64,000 nucleotides of DNA from Chloroflexota bacterium (GTDB lineage Bacteria; Chloroflexota; Anaerolineae; Promineifilales; Promineifilaceae). The notes below the pieces were generated by a model. The model was not told the origin of the DNA. It made no database searches and saw only the letters and a program-made list of their open reading frames with translations. Shown piece by piece: positions 36,401 to 48,900 of this stretch. Within the stretch, counting starts at the first letter, position 1, and every line of letters begins with the position of its first letter. The position numbers and the translations under genes were made by a program. The stretch is from NCBI GenBank assembly GCA_017993775.1, contig JAGOMA010000019.1:35955-99954 (forward strand), in the 5' to 3' direction.

Positions 36401-36499
36401 CAGGGCGGTAGCCTTGCGCGTGCCCAAATCAGTCAGCGGACGGCCGTCCAACTCAATTTTGATGGGTCCCAATAAATGAATAGCCAGTAACTGTGCCAT
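33437..36499 (-). CDS. BTAD-domain transcriptional regulator with NB-ARC ATPase and TPR repeats (SARP/AfsR-like)
   Basis: The protein has 1020 residues. A winged-helix DNA-binding region (about 1-95, LLGPIKIELDGRPLTDLGTRKATALLAFL) is followed by a BTAD helical domain (about 100-250), an NB-ARC-type ATPase with Walker A GPGGMGKT at 294-301 and LLVLDNFEH as Walker B, then tandem TPR helices (about 650-1000, for example AMTLNNLGNLAQATGDFATAQAHYL). Such proteins are ATP-gated activators. The gene is divergent from the small gene and giant surface protein operon at 36716, across 216 bases, making that operon the most natural target. Its ligand is unknown. Confidence 0.9.
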   Translation of the reverse strand: MAQLLAIHLLGPIKIELDGRPLTDLGTRKATALLAFLVCQTRPFSRETLAELLWDDRDPQQAQANLRSLLSGMRNRLKPYLIITRHTVAFNHESEYWLDTAEFLRLLQHQETKPGPHGTLSAAGLQALETAVALYRGDFLDGFYVRESRGFEEWVALERERLQRQAIIALRLLVDRSQAQGEYAVALGYVNQLIGLDDLSERANRDKILLLARNGRLNAALRHYEAYKTLLAKELDVLPGQETIRLYEQILAARSLPPHNLPPQATPFVGRTSELADARRRLGQPTCRLLTLLGPGGMGKTRLALAVAGEIAANPGMFLHGVRYVPLAEIHGPALLPTAVANACNFTFQGSSDPMAQLCAFLRPREMLLVLDNFEHLFGPHLGPLDGVDMLLTLLQEAPLLKLLVTSRARLQLQEEWVFDLGGLHFPESLAGENWDSYSAIRLFRQQAERVNHHFAPDERDYQAMAQVCRLLDGQPLGIELAAAWARQFNCSEIAHQIQGDLDFLSTSLRNVPARHRSLTAVFDHSWQLLLPVEQDVFARLAVFQGSFSREAAEAVTTAGYKEIEALTAKSLLHRRADGRYDMHELLRQYAAQQLSRTAEEIPTAGRHARYYLDLLAAQGSGDETDQRQTILTDLPNIRAAWDWAARQRDCAELIQAARPFHGFYSVQSWFQEGIEAFQFALDLLATLPPTKDSAHGFCDLLSRKARLHIHIGQLEQARQALDTAMTYLPQVDDAERHSAILGYVAITRFYAGDFQQAAKLAQESLRLAQAVGDNDGTAFAYNFLGSCYKAMGDYEQAGIHFRQSAQVYQQLNDKLGEAMTLNNLGNLAQATGDFATAQAHYLTCSALFKTINHTHGAATTLANAGRLALKQGDTAQARQLLLESLALKREQKDDRGTAVALVGLGGVSVTLGDLARAADELNEGLALSQQSGDTKLTLEALNVMAALAVKRGQAEIGQQLLAFIQNHKATAQEVRDAAQDVLAEVTAVLSADAQQEAVAAGKRLDLATAVTLAMVGKRP

Positions 36500-36715
36500 A
36501 AAATGCTTGATCGCCGTTTTTCAGTCGCCGGTAGAACAATTGCTTTCCGTTTCGAGAGACAAATGCAGAAGATTAAAGACGGTAGCTTGGAGATTGTCAA
36601 ATCGCTTTGTCCCCTCGCCTCCTCATTTCCTCACTTCTCTAAACTTGCTTCGATCGTTTTTGGATCGATTTGTTTTTAAACTATGCCCATTATAGCCAAA
36701 TCAGGTTGACCCGCG

Positions 36716-36919
36716 ATGGAAAAACCCACATCCGAATCGAATCATTATCTGGCGTACTTGCTGCGTTTCTGGCGCGAGGACGAGACATCACCCTGGCGGG
36801 TGACGGTCGAAAATCCCCACACCGGCGAAAGACGCAGTTTTTCCGCGCCTGATCATTTGTGGTCTTTTTTGCAAGACCAACTTGTCAACTCCCCCCCAAA
36901 TCGAAGGAAGGAACCATGA
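36716..36919 (+). CDS. Small conserved-looking protein, 67 residues
   Basis: The product begins MEKPTSESNHYLAYLLRFW and contains WRVTVENPHTGERRSF and a HLWSFLQDQL end. This small W- and R-rich layout (HYLAYLLRxW, WRxxxENPHTGERxxF, xxLxxFL) resembles a family of short proteins I know from Chloroflexota genomes. Its function is unknown. It has no signal peptide. Its stop overlaps the start of the 4052-residue gene by ATGA, with the giant gene's ribosome site (AAGGAAGG) inside this frame, so the two are translationally coupled. It could be a regulator or assembly partner; this is inference. Confidence 0.75.
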   Translation: MEKPTSESNHYLAYLLRFWREDETSPWRVTVENPHTGERRSFSAPDHLWSFLQDQLVNSPPNRRKEP

Positions 36920-39900
36920 GCCACAAAAACAAGTTTCACCAATTGATTTCCCTGGTTGTCAGCTTAGGGCTGTTGTTACAGTTGCTGCTGCCGGTCGTCG
37001 GGCTGATGCCGGCCTCGCCGGTTGCCGCCGCGCCGTTGGCTCAGAGCGAGCCGGTGGTTGACACGCCGGTTACGGCCGTTTCCACCCCCACCACGCCCGA
37101 CGTCCTCCAGCCGCTCACCCTGACGCGCGCCCAATCCACGTACCAGGCGGGGGGAACGGCCGTCATCACCTACACCCTGCGCAACACCCTCGCCCCTACC
37201 ATCCGGCCCGACGTGGCTCCCGGCGCAACCATCACCGACACCCTGGCGGCCATCAGCGCCACTAACTTCGCCGCCGACCCCAACACCGTGCGCGCCGCGC
37301 AGCTTGCGCTCCAGCTCACCAACGCCCAGACCGGCTTGCAGGCCGCCTCTCTGCCCGCCGACCAAAACGGCGGCAGCCTTTCCTTCAATCTGGGCGACAT
37401 CGCCCCCCTCAGCGCCACCACCCTGGTACTCACCATGACCATTCCCTCGGCCACGGCCGATTTTGTCGATCTGGATGCGGGCGCGGCGGCGTATGGCAGT
37501 TGGCGGGGCAGGGGGGTCAGCGCCGCCGCCTCCCCCATCCGCCTGGCTCCCAATGGCTTCGCCCAATGGCTGGTCTGCACTCCCGACGCCAACTGCCACG
37601 ATACCTACGTCACGCGCCAGGCCGCCGAATTGGGCAATGACCCCACCGCTATTTTTGAATTTGCCCGCGCTCTGGGCTACGAAAGCTATCAGGGCAGCCT
37701 GCGCGGCGCGCGCGGCACGCTGTGGAGCGCTGCCGGCAACGGCGTCGATCAGGCCAGCTTGCTCATCGCCCTGCTGCGCGCCAGCGGCATCCCCGCCGCC
37801 TACCGCCTGGGCACGCTCAGCCAGGGCAACGCCCAGACGCTCGTTGCCAGTATGTTCCCGGCCGTGGCCGCGCCCAGCGGCCTTATCTTGCCCGGCAGCG
37901 TCACCGCCGACCCGGCCAACGACCCCGACCTGCTGACCGAAGCGCAGGCCCACGCCTGGGTGGAAGCCTACCTGCCCGGCAGCGGCTGGACGTCGCTCGA
38001 CCCATCTTTTGCCGCCGCCCAGCCCGGCGACGTGTTCGGCACACCCAGCGGCGGGCAGTTGGCCGAACTGCCGGACACTTTGCGCCACAAAGTCACCATC
38101 AACCTGGTGGTGGAAAAATACAGCGCCTTCCCGGTGGGCGGCACGAATTTGTATACGATTGAACCGTTAACGGCCGTGTTCAACACCGTCGATTTAGCCG
38201 GCGAACCCCTCGTCTTTGCCCACCTGGTGGAGAGCAACTACCAGGGCGGCCTGGCCTTTACCAGCGCCCAACACACCTATTCCCCTTACTTCATCGTCGG
38301 TCAGGCGGAAACCCTGATCGAAGGCGAAGCCTTTGGCGAAGTCATCAGCAACTTTCCCTTCGGGCAGGATATGGTTGTGGGCGAATGGCTCGATTTCACC
38401 CTGACCGGCCCCGGCCAAGCGGCAGAAACCTACCGCCGCGAACTGTTCGACGATATTGGCTACGCCGCGCGCACCGGCGGCGGGTTGGTGGGCCAGCTCG
38501 CCCGCGACGAAACCGCCCGCCTCAGCCTGATGTCTTCCTGGACGACCCTGGTAGCTGCTTACGACGTGCCGGCCGAGGCCATCAACGACGCCTACCAGGA
38601 GATGGTCGCCCTTTCCCTGGAAGCCATCACCGCCAAGGAAGCGGTGGACGGGCTGCAAGACAACGACAATCCCTCGCCCGACCAGGACGCCATCGCCCAG
38701 GCGGCCACCCTCACTTTTGGTAAAGTGGCGCGGTTGAGCCAGCGGCTGCACCTGTTCAAATTTGCCGCCGCCTCCAACCAGGCCCACGAGTACGCCGCCG
38801 ATGCCTTTCTGGTGAAGGCTTACGCCGACTCGCCGCGCCTTTTCACCGTTGGCTGGGAGCGCAACGACCTGGAGCAGACGGACAGCATCAGCTTCGATTT
38901 GCTGCGCAACAAAATCCGCGCCGTCGCCTACCCCGGCCAGACCGATATTGGCCCGGCGGCGTTCCTGTTCTGGCGCGCCCTGCTGGACATGGGCATTGAA
39001 CATGAAGTGCTGCAAGAGCTGACGCCCACGCCGCTGGTCAGCGTGGGCGCGGTCTTTGATCAGGCTGCTGCCGACGACATAGCGCTGGAGCGCATCACCT
39101 TTGGCACGCTGGACGAATTGGCCGCTCTGCCCATCTCTGATCAGGCCAAGGCGCGTATCACCACCGCCCTCACCGACAACCCCAACCTGTATGTCCTCGT
39201 TCCGGCGGCGATGGTGACACTGCCCGGCACGGCCGAGCCGACCATCGGCTGGCTGCAAATCGACACCGAGACGCTGGAAGTAATCGACACGATGGAAAAC
39301 GGCCAGCATTTTGTGGCCGGGGAATATGCCATTCTGGCTAAGTTCTCGAAAAAGGCCGGCAGCCTCATCGGCGGCTTTACGGCCGGTTTCTTCGGCCATG
39401 CCATGGGCTTTTGGATTGGCTTCTTCGGCCAGATGCCCCTGGGCAGCCAGGACATCGGCGCGGTGATGGGCGCGGCCAAAGCATCGGCGGCGGAGTGGGG
39501 CAAAAAAGCGGAAAAAGCGTGCGTTAAGAAGTCGGACGTGAAATGGTGTAAGCGCGGCGTGACGGCCGGCAATGCCCTGGGGTCGGCGATCATCGCGCAG
39601 GCGGACCCGCCGCTGCAAGAAACACTGTTTGTGCTGCCGCAAGATGCGCCCATCACGCAGGCGGAAACGGCCGTCACGCTCTCCCAACCCGCCTCCCTCA
39701 CCGGTCTGACCGTGGCCGCCAACCTGACCACGAGCGAGATCGGCGTTGTCGGCTCGGCCAGCCACAACTGGACGGCCGTCGCCCAAAACAGCTTCACCTT
39801 CGACACGCTCAGCGTGAGTTCAGCCAGTCTGTACCAGAATGGAACGTTGGTGGGCAGCGGGGCGGTAACGGCCGTGCCCGCCACCCCCACCGCCCTCGCC

Positions 39901-42900
39901 AGCGCCCAAACCGGCGGCGTCAGCGTCAGCGGCACAGCCGATGGGCGGTTGGTCCTGCACGCCTCGGCGCCAAGCGGCCTGGGCGGCGGCAGCCAATTCG
40001 ATGCCTTCGCCTTCACCGTAGACGCGGCCGGTAACTATACGCTGGCCCTGACAAACGCTGCCGCCACCCTCAACGGTGTGGCATACACTGGCGACCTGGA
40101 AATCGTCACCAGCGCCCCGGCGCAGCTCAGCGGCGCGGGGGCCACGGCCGTACCCAATTTCGCCAATTCCGCCGCATTTACCCCGGCGGGCGGCGGCTTC
40201 ACTATTGGCGCGGCCAGCGGCAGCCTGACGGTGGGCGGCACGGCCGTTTCCCCGGCCAACGGCTTTGCGCTCGGCAACGTCAGCAGTTCGGGCGCGGTCG
40301 CCACTTCCGGCGCGAACGACACGTTCAGCTACAACGGCGCGGCCCACTTCTTCCGTGTCAGCCTCAGCAGCGCCGCGTCCACCACCCCGGCCAACGCGCC
40401 GACCAGCTTTTCCGCCGGCGTGCAGGCCAACTTTACGGACAGCTACACCCTCACCGTACACGCCCCGCTGGGCTGGGACGTAACCGCCACGCCCGCCGGT
40501 CTGGTGACGGCGCAGCCGCCAATCGGCGCGGCGGCGGGTGTTTACACGCTCGTCGTGGCGGCGCAGTCGGCCGATTACCCCGACCTGTTTGCCACGGCGC
40601 AGCATGGGGTGACGGTAACGGCCGTGGACGGCGTGACCGTCACCGTGCAGCCCGACCCGACCATCACCGTGCCCTGGGGACCGGCCTACGATGTGGTGAA
40701 TTTTGATACGGCCGTGGGCCGCCTGCAACTGCCCGACGCCGCGTTTATTGCCAACGTGCAAAACACCTCCTCGGTGGACCGCACCTTCACCGTCAGCGTG
40801 TCCGGTCTGCCGGGCGGCTGGACGATTTTTGGCGCGCAGCCGGGCAGCAGCAGCCTGCAAATCCCGCTGGCGGCGGGTGAACTGGCGCGCCTCGGCCTGT
40901 ACATCGCGCCGACGGCCAGCCTGCCGCCGGTAGGCAGCGCCTATCCCTTCAACGTGACGGCCGTCGCCGCCGACAACGGCGCAGTGATCGCCAGCGGCAG
41001 CGGTGTGTTTACCATGCCCGCCGTGCCCTACCCGGCGGTCAGCGTCAGCCCGGGCGATGTGTACGTGGCGGCCAACAGCAGCACGGCCGTTAACCTGACC
41101 GTCACCAACATCGGCAACACAACGGCAGAGTTTGATTTACTCTCCACCCTGCCCCACCCCGGCTGGACACTCTCCACTCTCCAATCTCCAATCTCCCTTT
41201 CCCCCGGTTCCTCCGCCACCCAGCCTGTCACCCTCACCGTCACCGATGGCGATCCGGGCGTGGATTATCCGGTGGGGCTGGGCGCGGCCGCCCCGACCCT
41301 GCCCTATTCGCCGACGACGGCCGTCAACGTCTACGTCGTTAGCCCGTTCACCCAACCCATCTACCAGGCCGCCGCGTGCCGCCTGGGCAGCGACGCCCTG
41401 GCGGCGGCCATCACCGGCCTGGCGGTGGCCGTGGACGAATTGGCCAATTCGTGCAGCGCGGCAACCTGCGACCTGGCGCTGCGCGACGCGGCCGTGGCGG
41501 CGGCGCAAAACGTGATCGTTTACACCCAGGCTGCCTCGTCGCTGGTGACGGCGACCACGGCCGTTTCCACCATCGCCGCCGACCTCTCCACCCAGACCGG
41601 CGACGCGGCCATCGAGGCCAGCCTGTCGGCCCTGGCCGGGTCGATGGGCGATCTGGGCGACGAGCTGTGCCAGATTGAGCAGCACGGCGTGTCTGTTCGT
41701 TTCTCGCCGTTCGTGGCGGCGGCGTTGGTGGGGGAGACGGCCGTATTCGACCTGTCCATTACCAACGACGGGACCATCGCCACCTCTTACGCCATCACCG
41801 TCACCGGCCTGTCCGGCGGCGACCAGACGTTTAACGAGAGCATTGCGCCGGGGGCGACGGCCGTTGTGCCGGTGAACGCCAGCGCGGCGACGTTGGGCGT
41901 GTATGACCTGACGGCGGCGGTCATGCCGACCGGGCTGGCGGCGGCGGTGGACTGGACGGCCACGGCCGTGGCCCGCCTGAACGTGGTGGACAAATTTGTG
42001 CAGGTGACGCAGGTCAGCGCCGACCCGCCCTTTGTGGAGACGGGGACCAGCGCCACCAACCTGAGCGTGACGGTGGCCAATGTGGCCGGGGTGCGGCAGG
42101 AGGTGGTGGCGCGAACGGCCGTGTTCGCCCCGAACAACAGCTCCGCCTTCAACGCCGACTTCCCCCTGACGCTGCTCACCGGCGACCCGCGCACGTACCA
42201 ACTGGGCGCGGTGAACACCTCCGGCTGGACGGCGGGCGTGTATACCATCACCGTAGACCTGCTGGGCGCGGGCGATACCTTGCTGCCCGACGGGCAGGGC
42301 TATGGCTACCTGGCCGTGGGGCAGGCGTTGGGCGCGTCCCACGCCGTGCAGCCGGAAATCGTCGCCCCTGGCACGGTGACGGTGACTACTGTCATCACCA
42401 CCGAAGTGCGGGCGGGGGCCATCCTGCCGCCCACGGCGGCCCCGATGTGGCCAGCCACCGGTTTACGCTCCGTTCCGGTTGCGGAACCATTGCCGGATGC
42501 TGCAGAGTCATTGCCGGATGCTGCAGAGTCATTGCCGGATGCTGCAGAGTCATTGCCGGGCGCTGCAGAACCGTTGCCGGATGCTGCGGAGTCATTTTTA
42601 CCTGCTGGCAGCCCGCTGCCTCTCACCACCGACGACCAATCTCCAATCTCCAATTTCCAATCTCCGGCCACCATCACCGGCACGGTTATCCTGCGCTACG
42701 AGCAGGACGAGGCGGCGCTGACCGGGACGTGGGTGAACGTGGGGTACGCCCAGGCCAGTAATGGTACGTACTTGCGGGCGGATGCGGCGGGGGAAACGGC
42801 CGTGTTCACCGTCAGCGGCACGTGGCTCCATCTCGGTTTCCTGGCCGACAGCAACAGCGGCCAGGCGGAAATCTTTATCGACGGCGTCAGCCAGGGCGTG

Positions 42901-45900
42901 CTAGACCTCTACCGCCGCGACATCACGCCCATCAGCTTTGTCTATGATGGCCTCAGCGCCGGCAGCCACACCGTCACCGTGACTGCCCTGGGCACGGCCA
43001 ATCCGCTGGCGGGCAATGACTTTGTGCATCTGGATTACCTGGATGTGTACAACGGCGGCAGCTACGCCACCGGCCTGGTCGAGCAGAGCGATGCCCGCAT
43101 CTTCAAAAGCACCGGCTGGTCCAGCCTGAACGACGCCAACGCCAGCGGCGGCAGTTACATACGCAGCAACAACGCCGCCGCATGGTTCCCCTTCACCGGC
43201 GATTCTGTTACCTATCAGGCATTGGCCAGCCCTAGCGGCGGCCTGACCTACCTGTTTGTTGATGGCGTCTATCGCGCCACCGTCGATCTGTACAATCCGC
43301 TGGTGTCCGTCACCCGCACCTTCTCCTTCGATGGTTTGGGCGCGGGACCGCACGTCATGCAAATCAGCAGCTATCGCGGCAACGCCACCGTAGACGCCTT
43401 CATCACCCCCGGCGCGGCCCCCTTCTACACGCCGCCCACCCCCGGCAGCTTCGCCCGCTACGAAGAAGATCACCCCGATTTTCTCTTTAACGGCCTGCCC
43501 TATACCCTCACGGCGCGTACCTGGACGCGAGACAACAGCATCGTTTACAGCGAAGCCAGCGACGGCCAGGTGATCTATTCGCGCACGGCCGGAGACACGG
43601 CCAGCATTGCCTTCGACGGGGCCTGGGCCAGCGTGGGCTTCTTCACCAACCAGAACAGCGGGCAGGCGGAGATCTTCTTGGACGGCGTAAGCCAGGGAAT
43701 TGTCGATCTGTACAGCAACGAAGACGACGTGATCAGCTTCCGTTATGACCTGACTCCTGGCCCACACACCCTGGCGGTGACAGTGCTGGGCACGGCCAAT
43801 CCGCTGGCAGGCAGCCAGAATGTGTACCTGGATTACGTGGATGTGTGGGATGGCAGCGCCTTGGCGGATGGGACGTTTGAGGAGTTAAACGGCCGTGTCC
43901 TGCGCAGCGGCGGTTGGGAAGCGGTCGCCAATGCCGGCGCCAGCGGCGGCCAGTACATCGAAACCGGCAGCGGTGAGCCGACCGTCTGGTTCCCCTTCAC
44001 CGGCGACAGCGTCACCTACCAGGCGTTCGACTACTTCCGCTCCGATCATGTGAGCATCTACATCGACGAGGTGTTCCAGGGCCATTACGACATCTTCACC
44101 GGCGTCGCGCCCACCATCACTTACTCCTTCGAAGGGCTGGGCGCGGGGCTGCACCTGCTGAAAATCCGCGATTATCGCAACGAGCCGACGCTCGACGCCT
44201 TCATCACCCCAGCCACCACGCCGCAGACGCCGCCCCCGGCGGCCCAGGTATTCACGCGGCTGGAGGAGGATGACACGGCCGTGCGCTACAACGGCCGTCC
44301 CTACACCAGCACCGCCGCCACCTGGGACCGCACCGACGAGGTCTTCCGCGCCAGCGACGGCCAGTACATCATCACCAGCACGCCCGGCGATTGGGTCAGT
44401 CTGGACTTCAGCGGTACCTGGGTGACGGCCGGTTTGGCCACCAACTTCCGCGGCGGGCAGGCGGAGGTGTTCCTGGACGGCGTCAGCCAGGGGATTGTGG
44501 AATTGTACAGCCGCGACGATGACGTAACGGCCGTTACCTTCAACAACCTGCCCGACACCACCCACACCATCTCCATCAATCTGCTCATCAGCCAGCACCC
44601 CAATTCCTTCGGCCGCTGGATGATGGTCGATTACTTCGACGTGTGGAGCGGCGACCCCTTGCCCAACGGAACCTACGAAGAAACTCACCCCCTGGTCTAT
44701 CGCGCCGACGATTATGACGATTGGGGCGTCTACACCGACGCGGCGGCCAGCGGCGGCAGCTACATCCGCAGCGCCTTCCAGCACGAAAGCACCATCTGGT
44801 TCCCCTTCACCGGCGACAGCGTGACCTTCCTGGGGTTGGCCAACATCAACAGCGACCACGTAGAAATCAGCATCGACGGCGTGAACCGGGGGCAGTTTAA
44901 CCTGTACAGCAGGACGCCCATCACTCGTCCCATTTCCTTCAACGGGCTGGGCAGCGGGCCGCACCTGATGCAGGTGCGCTACAACCGCGCCTACCTCACG
45001 GCCGATGCCTTCATCGTGCCCGGCATAGCTCCCTTCCAGACGCCGCCCGCCTACACCGGCATCGTGCGTTACGAGGAGGACCATCCGGCGCTGCTGTACA
45101 ACGGCGTGTATGATTGGCGCGCCCGGCCGCAATCGTGGTTCGCCAACAAAACCACCCCCATCGTCAGCGGCGGCTGGCATGTGGAATCGGGCACAGCCGG
45201 GAATGCGGTGAGCCTGACGTTTGACGGCCGTTGGGCCGCCGTCGGCTTCCGCGTGCGCAATGTGGTCAGCCAGGCAGAAATCTTCATTGATGGCGCGAGC
45301 CAGGGTGTGCTGGACTTGCAAAATCCTGCCGGGGAAGACGTGCGCTCCTACCAATTCGGCAATCTGATCACCGGCACGCACACCATTTCCGTCAGCGTCG
45401 CCGCCGGTTCGGTCTACTTCGACTACTTCGATGTGTGGGATGGGCAGGCCATGTCCGATGAGCTGGTGAATGCGACGCGGGCGGAGGATAACGGCCGTCT
45501 CCATTACACCGCCAACATCGACGACGCCGCCAACGCCAACGCCATCAACGGCGACATGGTAGTGCCCAGCCTTTACTACGCCGCCTCCAACGTCTGGTTC
45601 ACCTTCGTCGGCGATGCCGTCGCCCTGTACGGCGTCACCCGCAGCAACATCAGCTCGTTCAATGTGTACATCGACGGCGTGTTTATGGAAACGGCCGATT
45701 TCCAATACCCCTACAGCGAGCAGCCTTTGGCCTATTTCTATACCGGCCTGGAGCCTGGCCCGCATGTGGTGCGCGTCAGCAACGGCACCACCATGCGCCT
45801 GGATGCTTTCCAGGCCAACCCGGTCCAGGTCGTGCCCTACCTGCCGCGGGCCGAATGGTGGGACTACACACCGGCCGGCAATGGCGCGCCCTTCTTTGGC

Positions 45901-48900
45901 ACCTATGGCATCGCCTCCGGCATGACGGCCGGCGATTTGGACGGCGACGGCCGTGCCGAAATCGTCATCACCGCCGATGACACGATTAACTTTGGCACCC
46001 TGTTCGTCTTTCGCGGCGACGGCGCGGACACCGGCGACGGCGACCCCATCCTCTGGAGCCACAACTTTGGCGGCGGCGCGTTCCGCACCTGGGTCAGCTC
46101 CCCGGCCATCGCCGAATTAGACGGCCAGCCCGGCGCGGAGGTCATCGTGGCCGCCGGGAGCGCGCTGTGGGCCTTCCACGCCGACGGCAGCACCTACTGG
46201 ACCGTGCCCACGGCCAGCATCTTCGAGACGCTCACCGCGCCGGCCGTGGCCAATCTCGATCTGGACCCCGAACCGGAAATCGTCGTCAACCTGGGCAACA
46301 CCTTCGAGGTGCGCGAACATGATGGCACGCTGGCTTGGTCCACCACCTACGCGCCCCACGCCAACCCGCCCGTGCTGGCCGACCTGAACAACGACGGCTT
46401 CCAGGACATCATTCTCACCGGCTGGGACGACAGCGTGCTGGTTTATGACTACAACGCCGGTACGCCGCAGCTGCTGTGGACGGCCGTCCTCACCTCCTCC
46501 ATGGCCGGAACCTTTGGCGCGCCGGCCGTGGCCGACATCGATGGCGACGGCGCGCCCGAAGTGATGGTCTCGCACTACGGCGCATTGACCGCGCTGAACG
46601 GCGAGGATGGCTCGCCGCTGTGGACCACGCCGCTGGACCCCGGCAATCCCGGCGGCGTCTCCGTGGCCGACCTGAACGGGGATGGCGCAATGGACATACT
46701 CACCGGGATGCGCTACGAGTTTGCGCCGGGCCGTTTTGGGATGTTGTACGCGCTCAACGCCGATGGCTCGCTGCTGTGGAGCGTCATCGCCGAGGACAGT
46801 TCCTCGGCCAACAACGCCGCCGCTCTGGACCTGAACGGCGACGGCGCGTATGAGGTGGCCTGGAACGGCAAGGAGCAGGGCTTCACCATCTACAACGGCG
46901 CGGACGGCGCGGTCCTGTTCAACGAACCGCTGGCCAACTCGGCTACCGGCACGGATTACCCGCTGTTTGTGGACGTGGACGCGGACGGTTACGCGGAAGT
47001 GATTGTGCCCACCATTCGCGGCATTGTGGTCTTTGGGCAGGATGGTGTGTGGGGCGAAGCACGGCCGTTATGGAACCAGCACAGCTACCACATCACCAAC
47101 GTCAACGACGACCTCAGCATCCCCGAAGCGGAATCCAACAGTTGGGCGGTCCACAACACCTACCGTACGCAGTGGCCGCAAGCATTGGCGCTGCCCATCT
47201 ACGACGTGACCGTGACGCATACGGTGGGCATCAGCGGCGTGGCCGTGCTGCCAGGCGGTTTCGCGACGCCGCCAACCGTGAGCGCCGACCCGGATTACCG
47301 TTGGGACTACACCCAGACCTGGGCGCAGCCCGTGGTGACGCGCACCCTGGTCAGCGAACTGGCCGACATGCAGCCGGGCGAAACGCGCCTGGCGGCGCAG
47401 GGCACGGCCGTTGCCTACACCCTGCCCAGCGGAACCAACGTCATCACCCTGCCGCCGCTGTACGTGACCGCCGCCCACCTGGGCGACCTGTCGCCGACGG
47501 CAGCCAGCATACCGGCGGGCGGCACGGCCGTTTTCACCCTCACCCTCACCAATCCCGGCGCTGCCGACACCTTCACGCTGAACGCTGGCGGCCTGCCTGT
47601 TGGTTGGCTCGATTACCCGGCCAGCGTGCCGGTGGGCGCGGGCGAAACGGCCGTGGTGACAATTACCGTGACTGTGCCGGGCGATACGGCCGTCGGCGAC
47701 CTGCCGCTGTGGGTGGATATCAGCAGCAGCGGCGGCGCGGAAACTCTGGGCGCGACCCTGACCGTGTTTGACGGTTTAGACGCTGCCCTGGACCCCGCCA
47801 GCCAGACAACCCTGCCCGGCGTGCCCGCCGCCTATGTCCTGACGCTGAGCAATCAGGAAAGCGCGCCGCGCACCTACGCGCTGACGGCCGTCGGCGAGAT
47901 GACCATCGACGCGCCCGCGAATCTGACGGTGGCGGGTAATGGCACGGGAACGGCCGTGATCACCCTCACCTCTGGCGCGGTGGGGCCGCAGCCATTCACC
48001 CTTACAGCCGCTGCGCCCGGTGGGGCGGTAGCCAGTGTGGATGGCGTGTTGGCCGTGCTGGCCGTGCCGCAAGCCGCCCTCAGCCTGTCGCCGGACCCGC
48101 TGGCGATGGGACCGGGCAGCACGGCCGTGTACACCCTGACGGTGACCAACCTGAGCGACACCTACGAAACCTTTGACCTGGACGTGGATGTACCGGCGGG
48201 CTGGACGGCCGTCTTGCAGCAAAACGGCGCGGTGGTCAACAGCGTCAACCTGTCGCCCGACATCTTCAACAGCGCCGAAGTGCGGCTGGCAGTGACGCCG
48301 CCGGTGGGCGCGGCCGTGGGCAATTATAACGTGACCGTGACGGCCGTAGCCCAAAGCAGCGCGGCGGCGGCGGGCAGCGATACGGCCGTGGCCCAGGTGC
48401 TCAATCGCGGCGTGCAGGTGGCCTTCACCAGCGGCCCGGCGAGCATCGATCCGCGCGGCACGGCCGTGTGGAACGTGCGCATCACCAACACCGGCTCCGG
48501 GCAGGGCACCTACGACCTGCAAGCCGCCGGGGTGATGGCCCTGGCCGGTTCCCTCTCCACCAGCGCCGTCACTCTCGCGCCGGGCGCGTCGCAGACCGTG
48601 CAGCTTACGGCCGACAACCTGGACACGCTGCTGCCGCAAACGTATCTGGTGAATGTAACGGCCGTGCTGCGCTCCGATGCGCGCATCACCGGCGACGACA
48701 CGACGACGGTAACGGTGACGGGCTTTGAAGGTGTGGCCGTGCAGTGGGAACCGGCGTCGCAAACGGTGACGGAGACCCTGACAGCGCAGTTCACCCTGGT
48801 GGTGACCAACACCGGCAATGTGAGCGCCGGGTTTGATGTGGCAACGGCCGTGCCCAACGCCAGCGCCACAGGGTCGTCGGGGCGGATTGTGCTGCCGCCG

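Noticed and set aside
42484..42588. CRISPR array
   Set aside because: The repeats are directly tandem, without spacers, and in frame with the coding sequence.
43885..46062. A 725-codon open frame on the minus strand inside the giant gene, and similar long antisense frames (38194-39786, 41137-42342, 47776-49083)
   Set aside because: They mirror the GC-rich third-position pattern of the plus-strand gene, have low-complexity Arg/Ala/Gly/His composition and no ribosome sites. The plus-strand product has clear domains.
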